The position numbers and the translations under genes were made by a program. This document shows, piece after piece, positions 8,169 through 17,209 of a stretch of 64,000 nucleotides of DNA (position 1 is its first letter; each line of letters starts with the position of its first letter). The notes beneath the pieces are model-generated. The model saw nothing but the letters and a program-made list of their open reading frames with translations. It did no database searches and was not told where the DNA came from. Source of the DNA: a virus; the IMG/VR virus record IMGVR_UViG_3300011115_000717, positions 43,929 through 107,928 of that record; one strand, 5' to 3'.

Positions 8169-10349
8169 AGTTCTTTTAATACCATGAATGATATATCTAA
8201 ATCTATTAAACTAATTAAAGAGTGCCAATATTTAACTATTGGTTCTGATTATTTTATAGTAGATCATGTCTCCAATCCAACTACAATTAAAATAGGACAT
8301 GGATTCGGTGAGATCAAATTAAAAGATACCAAAAATAATGAATTTATTTTAAATGGTAATTTAAATAAAATTGGACAATTATTTAAACCAAATAATCTCT
8401 TTGAGGTTGTTGGTGGTTCGTCCTATATTTTAAAAACTAATATTGATACTTTTCAATTAAATAGCGAATGGAAAGAATTTCCTACAGCCACTTTGGTTGA
8501 ACAATTCATTGATGTTGGTGTTGGTGTTTCAAGTAAAATATTTGTTGAAAAGTCTTCAAATAAAGTTGTTAAATTTGTTGGTAATTTAAATAAAATAAAC
8601 AGTTTATTTGAAGAAATTCTTATTGCTCCTGTTACACCACATCCTGTTTTAATCGTAGAACAACAAAGATCCGTAAGAACTAAAACAATTCCCGGACCAA
8701 TTGGTCCAGTTGGTTTAGCTGGCGTTCAGGGTGAGATGGGTCCAACTGGTATTATTGGTACACCAGGTACCAAAGGAGATACTGGAGAAAAAGGAGACAA
8801 AGGTGACCAAGGAGACAAAGGCGATCAAGGAGAAATTGGACCCGTTGGTGAAATTGGTCCACCTGGTATACAGGGCATACAAGGAATACAAGGTCCACCT
8901 GGACAAGATGGTAGTGTCGGTCCTCAAGGTGATGTTGGACCTCAAGGATTGGTTGGTCCGCAAGGTATCCAAGGTAAACCAGGATCGAATGGACAGAATG
9001 GCAAAGATGGAATCCAGGGCGCGATTGGACCTCAAGGTCCGATGGGCGAAAAAGGAGATCGCGGCGAGAAAGGCGAAAAGGGAGATCGAGGCCAAAATGG
9101 TCTACAAGGAATCCCAGGAGTTGCCGGTACAGTTGGACAAAAAGGCGATAAAGGTGACAAAGGAGAGATAGGTCCTATAGGAATATCTCCTGTCATAACA
9201 GCCGAATATCCTGTTATATTAAAAGAAGGAAAAATTTCTTTTGATGCTCAAAAAATAACAGCACTACTTGATCAATTTAAAAATCAAGATATACAAAAAG
9301 CAATTGATAGTTTTGCAAAAACTGCTACACCAGGTGGTGGTGGTTTAGGTATTTTATTCCTAGGATCCAGAGTTTTAAAATCAGTTAATGATATTAATTT
9401 TACTGGTAGCGGTGTTACAGTTATACAACGTGGTAAAGGTGTAGAAGTAAATATTCCTGGTGGATCTGGTGGAGGTGGTGCAGTAAATAAAATTATTGCT
9501 GGTAGTGGAATTTTAGTTTCTCCTTCTGGTGGTACTGGTGATGTAACTATAACAAATCTGATATCTGTAAAGGCTACTGAAGGAACTATTCAAGTTGCTA
9601 ATGGTAGTGATTTATTTGGAGACTCGGGATTTAGATATAATTATTCGACAGATGGTTCGTTACAGACACCAAAATCTTTTAAATTGGGAACCCTAGATCC
9701 AGATAGTTTTTTACAGTTTCATGATGGATCACAACAATTTACAGCTGCCAACACCTTTACATATGGAACAACTGCATCACCTGGATTTACTCATGGTGAT
9801 CGGTGGATGTCTTCCGATACCGGTATTGAATATGTTTATGTCAATGATGGTAATACTCCGCAGTGGGTTCAGCCTACTAATACAAGTGGTGGGCAAGCAT
9901 ATTCTCCAGTATATGGTTCATTCTATGACACCACAACTCAAGGTGCTACTTTAGGTAATACTGGATATGCAATGACGTTTAATTCAACAGATTACTCAAA
10001 TGGGGTATCTATTGTAAGTAATAGTCGTATAACATTAGATTATACTGGAATATATAATGTTCAATTTTCTGCACAGTTGAATAAATCAACTGCTTCAAAG
10101 TCCCATATTGATATTTGGCTAAGAAAAAATGGAACAGATATATCAAATACAAATACTTCAATGTCTTTAGCCGGATCAGATGCTAAAACAGTAGCGGCAT
10201 GGAACTTTTTTGTAGGAGTGACTGCAGGAGATTATCTTCAACTTATGTGGGCTACAGATGATACAAATAGTAATATTTTATATCAGACCGCAACTTCTGT
10301 GCACCCAGCCACACCTTCCATCATTTTAACCGTAAATAAAACAAATTAA
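8163..10349 (+). CDS. Collagen-like tail fibre / adhesion protein
   Basis: The 728 residues have three parts. An N-terminal domain of about 175 residues has repeated motifs (LNGNLNKIGQLF, VGNLNKINSLF). A collagen-like Gly-X-Y region runs from about residue 178 to 342 and is rich in GPQG, GDKG and GIQG triplets. The C-terminal region includes Gly-rich linkers and ends in a beta-rich domain (about residues 580-728) that resembles a C1q/TNF-type jelly roll. The Gly-X-Y part should form a triple helix, making a rod with a trimeric head that may bind the host surface. Related proteins are known as phage fibres. The start codon lies in a palindrome. Confidence 0.85.
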   Translation: MASSFNTMNDISKSIKLIKECQYLTIGSDYFIVDHVSNPTTIKIGHGFGEIKLKDTKNNEFILNGNLNKIGQLFKPNNLFEVVGGSSYILKTNIDTFQLNSEWKEFPTATLVEQFIDVGVGVSSKIFVEKSSNKVVKFVGNLNKINSLFEEILIAPVTPHPVLIVEQQRSVRTKTIPGPIGPVGLAGVQGEMGPTGIIGTPGTKGDTGEKGDKGDQGDKGDQGEIGPVGEIGPPGIQGIQGIQGPPGQDGSVGPQGDVGPQGLVGPQGIQGKPGSNGQNGKDGIQGAIGPQGPMGEKGDRGEKGEKGDRGQNGLQGIPGVAGTVGQKGDKGDKGEIGPIGISPVITAEYPVILKEGKISFDAQKITALLDQFKNQDIQKAIDSFAKTATPGGGGLGILFLGSRVLKSVNDINFTGSGVTVIQRGKGVEVNIPGGSGGGGAVNKIIAGSGILVSPSGGTGDVTITNLISVKATEGTIQVANGSDLFGDSGFRYNYSTDGSLQTPKSFKLGTLDPDSFLQFHDGSQQFTAANTFTYGTTASPGFTHGDRWMSSDTGIEYVYVNDGNTPQWVQPTNTSGGQAYSPVYGSFYDTTTQGATLGNTGYAMTFNSTDYSNGVSIVSNSRITLDYTGIYNVQFSAQLNKSTASKSHIDIWLRKNGTDISNTNTSMSLAGSDAKTVAAWNFFVGVTAGDYLQLMWATDDTNSNILYQTATSVHPATPSIILTVNKTN

Positions 10350-10353
10350 TAAA

Positions 10354-10361
10354 GATAAATA
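10354..10361 (+). promoter_or_regulatory. T4-type late promoter GATAAATA
   Basis: The octamer differs from TATAAATA only at its first base. It lies 7 nt before the ATG of the next fibre gene, and no ribosome site lies between them. Confidence 0.55.
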
Positions 10362-10368
10362 TTAACAC

Positions 10369-12000
10369 ATGGCACTAGATTTCCCTACATCACCAGCACT
10401 GAATGAAATTTACACATATGGTGGTCGTTCCTGGAAGTGGAACGGAACTGCATGGGATGTTTATAGTACCGTAAGTGGTGATGTTGTAACAAAACTTAAT
10501 GGTTTGACTGGTGGTGTAACTCTTGCTGCTGGGTCAAATATTACTCTAACTCCAGTTGGTAATACCATTACTATTGCGTCTTCTGGTGGTGGTGGTACTG
10601 GTAGTGGTGCGACTGGTGCAACTGGAGCAACGGGTCCACAAGGAAACACAGGTCCAGTTGGAGATTATGTAAGCACATTCAATGGACTCACAGGTGCTGT
10701 AACTGGTGTAACTCTTGGTGGTGCAGCCTTTACAGGACTCGTATCTTCTACAGTTGGATTCTCTGGTCCTGGAACAAATCTCATAGGTAACGCATCTGGA
10801 TTGACTGCTGGTAGTGCTTCTAAAGTTCAAATTTCTGAAGCAGCAACAAGTACCGTGCATTATCTGGCTCTTGCAACTGGTACTGGTAACACTGGAATTT
10901 ATATTGATACATCTGCTCCAAGATGGACATATACTCCGAGTACAGGATTACTGACTACCCCAACAGGAATTTTAACAGCACCGACTATAAATTCTAGTGG
11001 CACTGTTTATACAAATAATATTAACACTTATGTTTATGGTAATCCAATTACTATTTCTAGTGATGGTGGAATTAATATAAATGAAACAAGTGGTACGGGT
11101 CTTGATGTGAATACCATTGGGACTATTCGTATGGGTGATATTTCTGGATTTGATAATGGTTATATTTTTGCTATAAATGAGAGTGCTGGAGAAGTAGACT
11201 TTAGTGGTATGAGCATAATAAATGCTGGAGGAGTAGTTACAACATTCAATGGACTATATGGTGCAGTTACTGGTGTCAGTAAATTGAATGGTCTTTCAGG
11301 TGGCGTAACTCTCGCAGCCGGTACAAATATCACACTGACTCCCGTAGGAAATACAATTACCATTGCGTCTTCTGGTGGCGGTGGTGGAAGTTCTGTATAT
11401 GGAGTTACTGCAAGTCTTGACTTCTCTGAAAATATTAATGGAATTCGATTGACGATTGGAGGAACTGGTAGCAATGGAACTGATCTTTCAGTAATAAATA
11501 AAGCAATTTCAATAGTTCCAACAATTTCTACATCGGGTGCAACATATTCATGTGTTTTTGTTTCTGCAACACCTTCATATTCCACCGCCACATCGCAGTG
11601 GGCTGCAAAATTAATTTTGAAACCACCATTTGGAACAGGTGTTACATCTGCCAGTACTATTATTGCTGCCCCAATAACACAAATTTCTTTATATGTTACA
11701 GGATTAACTGGAAATACATATACAGATAATTGGACAAATATTTCAGGATCTGATTTGTATCATCAAGACGCAACCTATGTAACTAAAACTCTCACAGGAA
11801 TTACATGGGTTTCAGATAGTATGTTCTTAAACTGCAAAGTTTTAGGACTCACATCAGCAGATCACACTCCAGAGGATGCAATTCTAGAGGGTGTTAATTT
11901 CGAGATAAATAATATACTGGGAGGCACAGGGTTCGACATAATCGGACATGCTCCCGAAGGCACATACGGTAAGTACACAATTAAATGTTTAGGTCAATAA
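10369..12000 (+). CDS. Tail fibre-like structural protein with internal repeat
   Basis: The 543-residue protein begins with FPTSPALNEIYTYGGRSWKWNGTAW, a module found at the N-terminus of many phage fibre proteins, probably for attachment to the virion. A segment of about 33 residues (KLNGLTGGVTLAAGSNITLT and the following Gly-rich run) occurs near residue 42 and again near residue 305, a clear internal duplication. A short collagen-like GATGATGPQGNTGPVG tract lies near residue 82. The C-terminal about 170 residues form a different beta-rich domain ending in CLGQ. It is preceded by a late promoter octamer and followed 10 bp later by the next structural gene. Confidence 0.75.
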   Translation: MALDFPTSPALNEIYTYGGRSWKWNGTAWDVYSTVSGDVVTKLNGLTGGVTLAAGSNITLTPVGNTITIASSGGGGTGSGATGATGATGPQGNTGPVGDYVSTFNGLTGAVTGVTLGGAAFTGLVSSTVGFSGPGTNLIGNASGLTAGSASKVQISEAATSTVHYLALATGTGNTGIYIDTSAPRWTYTPSTGLLTTPTGILTAPTINSSGTVYTNNINTYVYGNPITISSDGGININETSGTGLDVNTIGTIRMGDISGFDNGYIFAINESAGEVDFSGMSIINAGGVVTTFNGLYGAVTGVSKLNGLSGGVTLAAGTNITLTPVGNTITIASSGGGGGSSVYGVTASLDFSENINGIRLTIGGTGSNGTDLSVINKAISIVPTISTSGATYSCVFVSATPSYSTATSQWAAKLILKPPFGTGVTSASTIIAAPITQISLYVTGLTGNTYTDNWTNISGSDLYHQDATYVTKTLTGITWVSDSMFLNCKVLGLTSADHTPEDAILEGVNFEINNILGGTGFDIIGHAPEGTYGKYTIKCLGQ

Positions 12001-12010
12001 GGAGACTCTA

Positions 12011-13507
12011 ATGGGCGTTAATATCAAGGGCGGTAATAATTCAGCGGGTTTAGCAAATGTGAGTTCCACATACGAACTACAGGTGGTGACTCCTATAACT
12101 GAAGTCGATGCAGGTTTCGTACAGTTGAGTACGGAAATTGACGCGGGAGATGTCACAGGAACGCGTTCCGTGGTTGCACTTGAAGCCTCTGACGACTATC
12201 GCCTCCGTGTGGGTATTGACCAGACTGTGTTCAATGCTTCCTTTGAAGGCACAACACTCCTGACTACTACCTGGAGTCAGTTGCTAACTACAGCAACCAC
12301 TGCCCAAGCCAACGGATTTATGTCGCTTAACTCTACTCCAAGCACAGCCAGTGGTGCAGCAGCGTATGTGCGTACTCATCGACACTTTCCTACATTCGGA
12401 ACTTATCCCACCTACTGTGATATGTGGATTCGTGAAGCCAATACAGCGGCTACAAACTCCATCAGCGAATGGGGATTTCTGTATCTCACTGCACAGGCTA
12501 CACAACAACCCATTGACGGTATTTATTTCCGCCGCATTTCAGGCGGACAGTTGTACGCAGTAGTCACGAACAACTCCACAGATATTGCGTCAGCCGCCAT
12601 CACCACCACCAATGTGCCGCCCCGTGATGGTGTGGGTGCATTTGACGCAACAGAATCCAATCACTATATGCTTACCTACCACAATGATGTGGCTCGGTTC
12701 TGGATCAACGATGTCATCGTTGCAGAATTGGCTTGCCCTGCTGCTCAGGCACAGTTGACTTCTTCGTCCAATAATCCTGTTGGTTTCCGTGTTCTTAATA
12801 CGGGTGTTGCATCAGTTGGACGGCAACTTACTGTTGGATTTGTAAATGTAGGATTGGGTGATCAAAATGTCAATAAGCCGTGGTCTCATGCTCTCTGTGG
12901 TATGGGTAATGGTGCGTATCAGTTTGCAAACGGTAACACACCTGGTCCAACCGTGAAACGAACCGCTGGTACAAGCGGACACCCTGCAAGCGGAACTGTT
13001 CGTATTGCAGGTACATGGACTGCAACATCAGCACCCGCACTAAACGAACTTGGTGGATTGTGGACAACTCCTGCTATGTCAACACTAGCATCAGATGCTG
13101 ACTATCCTGTGTTTGCATTTCAGAATCCAACAGGTACGGCTGTACTGCCAGGTAAGACTCTGTATGTTACAGGTGTTCGTGTGGGTGAGGCGTTCGTCTC
13201 GGCTGCGGCTTCCACCAATGCCATGTTCCTGTCCTACATTATTGCGGTTGGAAACAGCGCATCGGGTACTGGCACAGCAGATGCAGCAACAACGGTTTCG
13301 GGTAAGTCTGTTACTATTGGTGGTCACGGATTCATTGCAACCGAAGTAGTAGGTAACTATAAACCAGGATTTGAAATGCGTTTTGATTCTCCACTAATGG
13401 TTCCTGCGGGTCAGTATTTTACATTCATTGTTCGTCCGTTTGGTACAGTAGCATCAAATACTCTTGTGATTACATGCAGTCTTGCAGTGAACGGATACTT
13501 TGAATAA
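12011..13507 (+). CDS. Structural protein, tandem paralogue 1
   Basis: The 498-residue protein is clearly homologous over its whole length to the protein at 13813-15315, sharing for example LEASDDYRLR, TVFN, FGTYPTY, SEWG, NVGLGDQN, NKPWSH and NGYFE at the end. No named family is recognised. Position after two fibre genes and the beta-rich, Gly/Thr/Ser-rich composition suggest a virion surface or fibre protein. The start has AAGGAGA 6 nt upstream. Codon use appears richer in G and C at third positions than in the downstream copy, which suggests separate histories. The stop overlaps the next ATG. Confidence 0.7.
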   Translation: MGVNIKGGNNSAGLANVSSTYELQVVTPITEVDAGFVQLSTEIDAGDVTGTRSVVALEASDDYRLRVGIDQTVFNASFEGTTLLTTTWSQLLTTATTAQANGFMSLNSTPSTASGAAAYVRTHRHFPTFGTYPTYCDMWIREANTAATNSISEWGFLYLTAQATQQPIDGIYFRRISGGQLYAVVTNNSTDIASAAITTTNVPPRDGVGAFDATESNHYMLTYHNDVARFWINDVIVAELACPAAQAQLTSSSNNPVGFRVLNTGVASVGRQLTVGFVNVGLGDQNVNKPWSHALCGMGNGAYQFANGNTPGPTVKRTAGTSGHPASGTVRIAGTWTATSAPALNELGGLWTTPAMSTLASDADYPVFAFQNPTGTAVLPGKTLYVTGVRVGEAFVSAAASTNAMFLSYIIAVGNSASGTGTADAATTVSGKSVTIGGHGFIATEVVGNYKPGFEMRFDSPLMVPAGQYFTFIVRPFGTVASNTLVITCSLAVNGYFE

Positions 13508-13788
13508 TGGCACTTCTTCAAATAATACAATCTCAAAATGGTGTTCCTGCCAATTATTGGAAAATTACATCTGTAGTTTTCAATTTGAGTGGATCGTGCA
13601 CCATAAGAGTTGATGGGTATTTTGATGAGACTGCTCGGAGAGATAATTATGATGCTATGAAGTATTTTTCCTACACAGTGGATTCTGCAAATATGGCAAC
13701 TGTATTTCCAACAGGATTCAATCTTATGGCTGCGTATGATTATGTGAAAACACAAGTAGAGTTTTCGTTTGGTTCTGTTGATGTGTGA
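13507..13788 (+). CDS. Small hypothetical protein between the two paralogues
   Basis: The 93 residues (MALLQIIQSQNGVPANYWK start) show a predicted beta-rich pattern with alternating hydrophobics and no motif I can name. The ATG overlaps the stop of the upstream paralogue as TAATG, so it is probably translated with it. Its location between two structural paralogues suggests a small virion or fibre accessory protein. The function is not known. Confidence 0.65.
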   Translation: MALLQIIQSQNGVPANYWKITSVVFNLSGSCTIRVDGYFDETARRDNYDAMKYFSYTVDSANMATVFPTGFNLMAAYDYVKTQVEFSFGSVDV

Positions 13789-13812
13789 TTATTTAATTGA
13801 GAAAGAATATAA

Positions 13813-15315
13813 ATGGGTATTAAACTTCAAGGTGGAAACGATTCAACTAATCTGACAAGTGTGGATGCTCTGAATCAACTCAGAGTAACTACACCATTAA
13901 CAGGAGTGTGTGCAGGATTTGTACAAGCCAGTGTTGAGAATGATGTGGGTGATGTGCTTGGATCTCGTGAAGTACTTGTACTTGAAGCCTCCGATGACTA
14001 TCGTCTTCGCAGTGGTCTAGATCAGACGGTATTTAATACTACCTTTGAAGGTACCGTTCTACACACTTCGATATGGTTTCAATCTTTGTCTGTTATGACT
14101 ACGGGAGTAGTCAATGGTTTTTTAACATTGAATGCTGGACTTAATACTGCTGCTGCTTCTGTTGCATATGTTCGTACCTACAGACAGTTTCCAGTCTTTG
14201 GAACTTATCCCACCTATGTTGATATGTGGGTTCGTGAATCTTTACCCGATACTACCAATTGTATTAGTGAATGGGGTCTGATCTATACAGTCGCATCTGC
14301 TACACAACAATTAACTGATGCTATATGTTTTCGCCGTACTTCAAGTGGTCAGTTACGAGTGGCTATTGTAAATAATAATATTGATGTAGAAGAAGAGGCT
14401 GTCAATGTGACAGGAGTTCCTTCTCGACATGGTGTTGGTATGTATGATCCATCACAATCTAATCATTATTTGATAACAGTCATGAATGATATAGTTCGGT
14501 TTTGGATTAATGATACACTCGTTGCAGAAATAAAATGCCCTTCTGCACAGGCAAATTTTTCATCTGCTTCTGCTCTGCCTGTTGGGTTTCGTGTCCTAAA
14601 TCTTGCTGCTACATCCACATCACGACAAATTTCAATAGGTTATGTGAATGTAGGCTTGGGAGATCAGAATACCAACAAACCGTGGAGTCATGTATTAAGT
14701 GGTATGGGTCAAGGCTCATATCAAGTACAACAGGGATCCGCAACAATTCTAGGAACAGTTACTCGCTCTGGTGCAGGATTAGCAGGACATCCAAATAGTG
14801 CAACTGTTCGTGCTGCTGGCACATTTACACAAAGTTCAGGTCCATCAACAGGTAGTCTTGGTGGACTGTGGACATCACCCGCAATGTCTACACTCACAAC
14901 AGAATTTGAGTATCCAATATTTTCTTATATAAATCCTGTGGGTACTGCTGCTATTCCAGGTAAGACTCTATATGTTACTGGAATTCGTATTGGTGAGACC
15001 AGTGCAACTGTGGCAGCAGCAGCGGGTGGTATGTTTCTATCTTACATTGTTATGCCTGAGTCATCAGGATCAAGTATGGCAACTACAGACTCAGTAACAA
15101 ACACATCGGGTAAATCTATAGTTATGGGTGGACAAGGATTTGCTTCAACTGATGTGGCGGGAACCATGAAGCCAGGATTCGATATGTCTTTTCCTTCTCC
15201 TCTTGTTATTCCTGCTGGTAAATATTTAATTATTGGAGTCCGTTTATCAGGAACTACAGCATTAAATACTCTTGTAGTAACGGGAAGCGTTGCAGTCAAT
15301 GGATACTTTGAATAA
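13813..15315 (+). CDS. Structural protein, tandem paralogue 2
   Basis: This 500-residue paralogue of the protein at 12011-13507 is collinear with it. By eye roughly half the positions match, including the start (MGIKLQGGND versus MGVNIKGGNN) and the end (VAVNGYFE versus LAVNGYFE). The duplication presumably gave two related fibre or decoration proteins. The start is preceded by GAGAAAG about 7 nt upstream. Its third positions look more AT-rich than in copy 1. It ends 35 bp before the dUTPase ATG, in front of a promoter for that gene. Confidence 0.7.
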   Translation: MGIKLQGGNDSTNLTSVDALNQLRVTTPLTGVCAGFVQASVENDVGDVLGSREVLVLEASDDYRLRSGLDQTVFNTTFEGTVLHTSIWFQSLSVMTTGVVNGFLTLNAGLNTAAASVAYVRTYRQFPVFGTYPTYVDMWVRESLPDTTNCISEWGLIYTVASATQQLTDAICFRRTSSGQLRVAIVNNNIDVEEEAVNVTGVPSRHGVGMYDPSQSNHYLITVMNDIVRFWINDTLVAEIKCPSAQANFSSASALPVGFRVLNLAATSTSRQISIGYVNVGLGDQNTNKPWSHVLSGMGQGSYQVQQGSATILGTVTRSGAGLAGHPNSATVRAAGTFTQSSGPSTGSLGGLWTSPAMSTLTTEFEYPIFSYINPVGTAAIPGKTLYVTGIRIGETSATVAAAAGGMFLSYIVMPESSGSSMATTDSVTNTSGKSIVMGGQGFASTDVAGTMKPGFDMSFPSPLVIPAGKYLIIGVRLSGTTALNTLVVTGSVAVNGYFE

Positions 15316-15316
15316 C

Positions 15317-15344
15317 TTGACTTTAATTTTCTTTATGCTATAAT
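15317..15344 (+). promoter_or_regulatory. Early sigma70-type promoter for dUTPase (leaderless)
   Basis: TTGACT at 15317-15322, a 16-bp spacer and TATAAT at 15339-15344 with extended TGC. The ATG at 15351 is 6 nt downstream. Confidence 0.8.
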
Positions 15345-15350
15345 AGTCAC

Positions 15351-15869
15351 ATGTTCTTAGACTACTTTAAAGTTTCTCCAAATATTCCAGATCCAAACTT
15401 TCAGACCAAAATGTCTGCCTGCTTTGATCTAGCCGCATATATTCCATCTACTGAAAAAGTAAAAATTTATGATGGAAAAAAGGAAAATTCCTTTCTTCCA
15501 GATCATGATGGAGAAAAAGGTCAAGATTACATCACCCTAATGCCTTCTGAAAGGGCTCTAATTCGCACAGGCTTGACTTTTAACGTGCCCCAAGGATATT
15601 CTGTCCGAATACACCCTAGATCAGGAATGGCTCTTAAATACGGTCTTACGCTTGCAAATTGCGAAGGCGTAGTCGATGAAGATTACACCTATGAGACCAA
15701 AATTATCATGATCAATACTAGCACAGATCCTGTCAGAATCTATAATAGAGATAGAATTGCACAGGCTGAACTCGTAAAGTATGAACAGCCAACGCTAATG
15801 GAAATTTATACAGAACCGAGTCTCAAGTCAGACCGTATCGGTGGGTTCGGTAGTACTGGAATCAGTTGA
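15351..15869 (+). CDS. dut: dUTPase (dUTP pyrophosphatase)
   Basis: The 172 residues show the trimeric dUTPase motifs in order: SACFDLAAY (motif 1), HPRSGMALKYG (motif 2), LANCEGVVDEDY (motif 3), RIAQAELVKY (motif 4) and the C-terminal RIGGFGSTG (motif 5). It hydrolyses dUTP to dUMP, keeping uracil out of phage DNA and supplying dUMP to ThyX encoded at 24.6 kb. An insertion of about 20 residues after motif 1 (DGKKENSFLPDHDGEKGQDY) is longer than in the minimal enzyme. It has its own early promoter and no ribosome site. The 3' end overlaps the convergent lipoprotein gene by 42 bp. Confidence 0.95.
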   Translation: MFLDYFKVSPNIPDPNFQTKMSACFDLAAYIPSTEKVKIYDGKKENSFLPDHDGEKGQDYITLMPSERALIRTGLTFNVPQGYSVRIHPRSGMALKYGLTLANCEGVVDEDYTYETKIIMINTSTDPVRIYNRDRIAQAELVKYEQPTLMEIYTEPSLKSDRIGGFGSTGIS

Positions 15870-16097
15870 TTTCTTTTTAGAAAATTTAATTGATTTAAAT
15901 TCTTTCCAGACTAACCAAACTACGAATACGACAACTGGAAAATACCAGAATGCCCATTCGGATGCTTTGTCTGGAGTATTGAAAAAAGAATTTTCAGAGA
16001 CTGTGTGAATATGTTCACCAGTCTTTGTCTTTAATGTGACAAATTCAGGACTAGTACATGAGGCGAGAAAGAGAATGATTGGAAGTAAATATTTCAT
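15828..16097 (-). CDS. Small lipoprotein with a membrane segment
   Basis: The 89 residues begin with a type II signal peptide: MKYLL, a hydrophobic run, then the lipobox LASC with the lipidated Cys at about residue 14. A second hydrophobic segment (WYFPVVVFVVWLVW) lies at about 51-64, followed by a Lys-rich tail. It overlaps the upstream membrane-protein gene by 4 bp (ATGA). The context of adjacent small membrane proteins suggests a lysis role (holin/spanin type), but the layout does not match a classical Rz1, so this is inference. The start has GGGAGC upstream. Confidence 0.65.
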   Translation of the reverse strand: MKYLLPIILFLASCTSPEFVTLKTKTGEHIHTVSENSFFNTPDKASEWAFWYFPVVVFVVWLVWKEFKSIKFSKKKSTDSSTTEPTDTV

Positions 16098-16525
16098 TTG
16101 TTGCTCCCTGCTGCTGAACCAAAGTAGAACCCAACAACGGCAAGTAGAACTTGACGATTTTCTTCTGCTAAGAAATATCCTGGAATTTCAATAAAGTATT
16201 TACGAGTTGTTTCTGGAATGAATCCAAAGATAGCATCTGGTTGTTTCTGTGAAATTTCTACAAAGGTAGGAATACCAAAGAACGGTAAGACGAATGGAGC
16301 AGCCACAACTGCAAATAGGCAAGCAAGTACAATAAGACGACGAACATTCTTACCTACATCTATTGGAACTCGTTGAACAGCCTTATCTTGATTTTCAGTA
16401 GTTTGAGTATTTGCTTTGAGCATTTGCTCAAACATCTCTTTTTGATCCTGAGCCCGTTGAGCCCAGTACTTGAAAAGAAACCCAGTAGCAGTTCCACCAA
16501 TTAATGATATGAGTTGTTCAGACAT
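16094..16525 (-). CDS. Membrane protein, possibly holin-like
   Basis: The 143 residues include a short N-terminal hydrophobic stretch (ISLIGGTATGFLFKYW), a charged helix (AQRAQDQKEMFEQML), a strong membrane segment at about 66-84 (LIVLACLFAVVAAPFVLPFF) and a C-terminal one (VLLAVVGFYFGSAAG). Proteins of this pattern in aquatic phages are sometimes labelled holins, but no diagnostic motif is visible. It has a TGAGGT ribosome site 8 nt before the ATG. It lies between a GAF-like membrane protein upstream and a lipoprotein downstream on the same strand. Confidence 0.6.
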   Translation of the reverse strand: MSEQLISLIGGTATGFLFKYWAQRAQDQKEMFEQMLKANTQTTENQDKAVQRVPIDVGKNVRRLIVLACLFAVVAAPFVLPFFGIPTFVEISQKQPDAIFGFIPETTRKYFIEIPGYFLAEENRQVLLAVVGFYFGSAAGSNK

Positions 16526-16533
16526 AATATACC

Positions 16534-17136
16534 TCAGTTCTTTTGATGTGAAAGTTGAATCTCAATCGACTCTTTGATAGCCTTAAAATGTTTCATTAAA
16601 ATTTCTTCTTCTAGTTGTGGCTCAAAGTCTTCATGCCATTGAAGTAAAATAAATCCAATATTAATACCTTTATTTTTTAAAGGAAGACATGCATAATCTG
16701 ATACATTTTCATCTTCAAAGAACCCTTTGGTGTAACTTTCAGGTAATGACCGAAGAGGATAAATTAAATTTTTATTATCTAAAACATGGACCAATAAGGG
16801 AATAAACATAGAACATAAACTTGCTTTTAATTTTATTACCTGTGAGTTGTATCCTTTATGAGAGGATTCATGTGTTACAGAAAATTTACGCATGGAAATT
16901 CCATCCATAAAATAATCTCCATTATGAAACTGTAAAATGCTTGCTCTCATGCACTTTGTGGTAACTCTAAGTTCTGTTAATAATTCGTGTATTTCTGTAT
17001 GAATTTCAATAAAATTATCTGTTTTTATTCTAGACTTTACAAATTTCATAATTCCATATACACCCCCGATCACACCTACCATAATAAGAGAAATAATGTC
17101 TATAAATTTGGTATAATCGATGAGAGATAACAGCAT
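16534..17136 (-). CDS. Membrane-anchored protein with GAF-like domain
   Basis: An N-terminal membrane segment (IDIISLIMVGVIGGVYGIM) is followed by a helix and a soluble domain with LQFHNGDYFMDG, YACLPLKNKGINIGFILLQW and a C-terminal helix, which resembles a GAF-type sensory fold. I chose ATG 17136 because GGAG lies 9 nt upstream. In-frame ATGs at 17160 and 17151 are possible, but the first would lie upstream of the start expected from the late promoter at 17164-17171. The function is unknown; it shares an operon with the holin-like protein and the lipoprotein. Confidence 0.6.
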   Translation of the reverse strand: MLLSLIDYTKFIDIISLIMVGVIGGVYGIMKFVKSRIKTDNFIEIHTEIHELLTELRVTTKCMRASILQFHNGDYFMDGISMRKFSVTHESSHKGYNSQVIKLKASLCSMFIPLLVHVLDNKNLIYPLRSLPESYTKGFFEDENVSDYACLPLKNKGINIGFILLQWHEDFEPQLEEEILMKHFKAIKESIEIQLSHQKN

Positions 17137-17163
17137 ATATTGAAACTCCATTGGGCGCATTAA

Positions 17164-17171
17164 TATTTATA
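17164..17171 (-). promoter_or_regulatory. T4-type late promoter TATAAATA, leftward
   Basis: A perfect late octamer on the minus strand just upstream of the leftward membrane-protein operon. It sits next to the rightward early promoter at 17175-17202, giving an early/late divergent pair. Confidence 0.65.
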
Positions 17172-17174
17172 TTC

Positions 17175-17202
17175 TTGACTATGGGGTGTAATGTGGTATA
17201 AT
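17175..17202 (+). promoter_or_regulatory. Early sigma70-type promoter for the Nmad1-like gene and polymerase
   Basis: TTGACT at 17175-17180, a 16-bp spacer and TATAAT at 17197-17202 with the same TGTGGTATAAT extended -10 as gp55. The ATG at 17210 is 7 nt downstream. Confidence 0.8.
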
Positions 17203-17209
17203 ATACACC

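Noticed and set aside
8715-9171. Open frames on both strands across the collagen-like region
   Set aside because: They are shadows caused by the Gly-X-Y repeat composition of the real gene.
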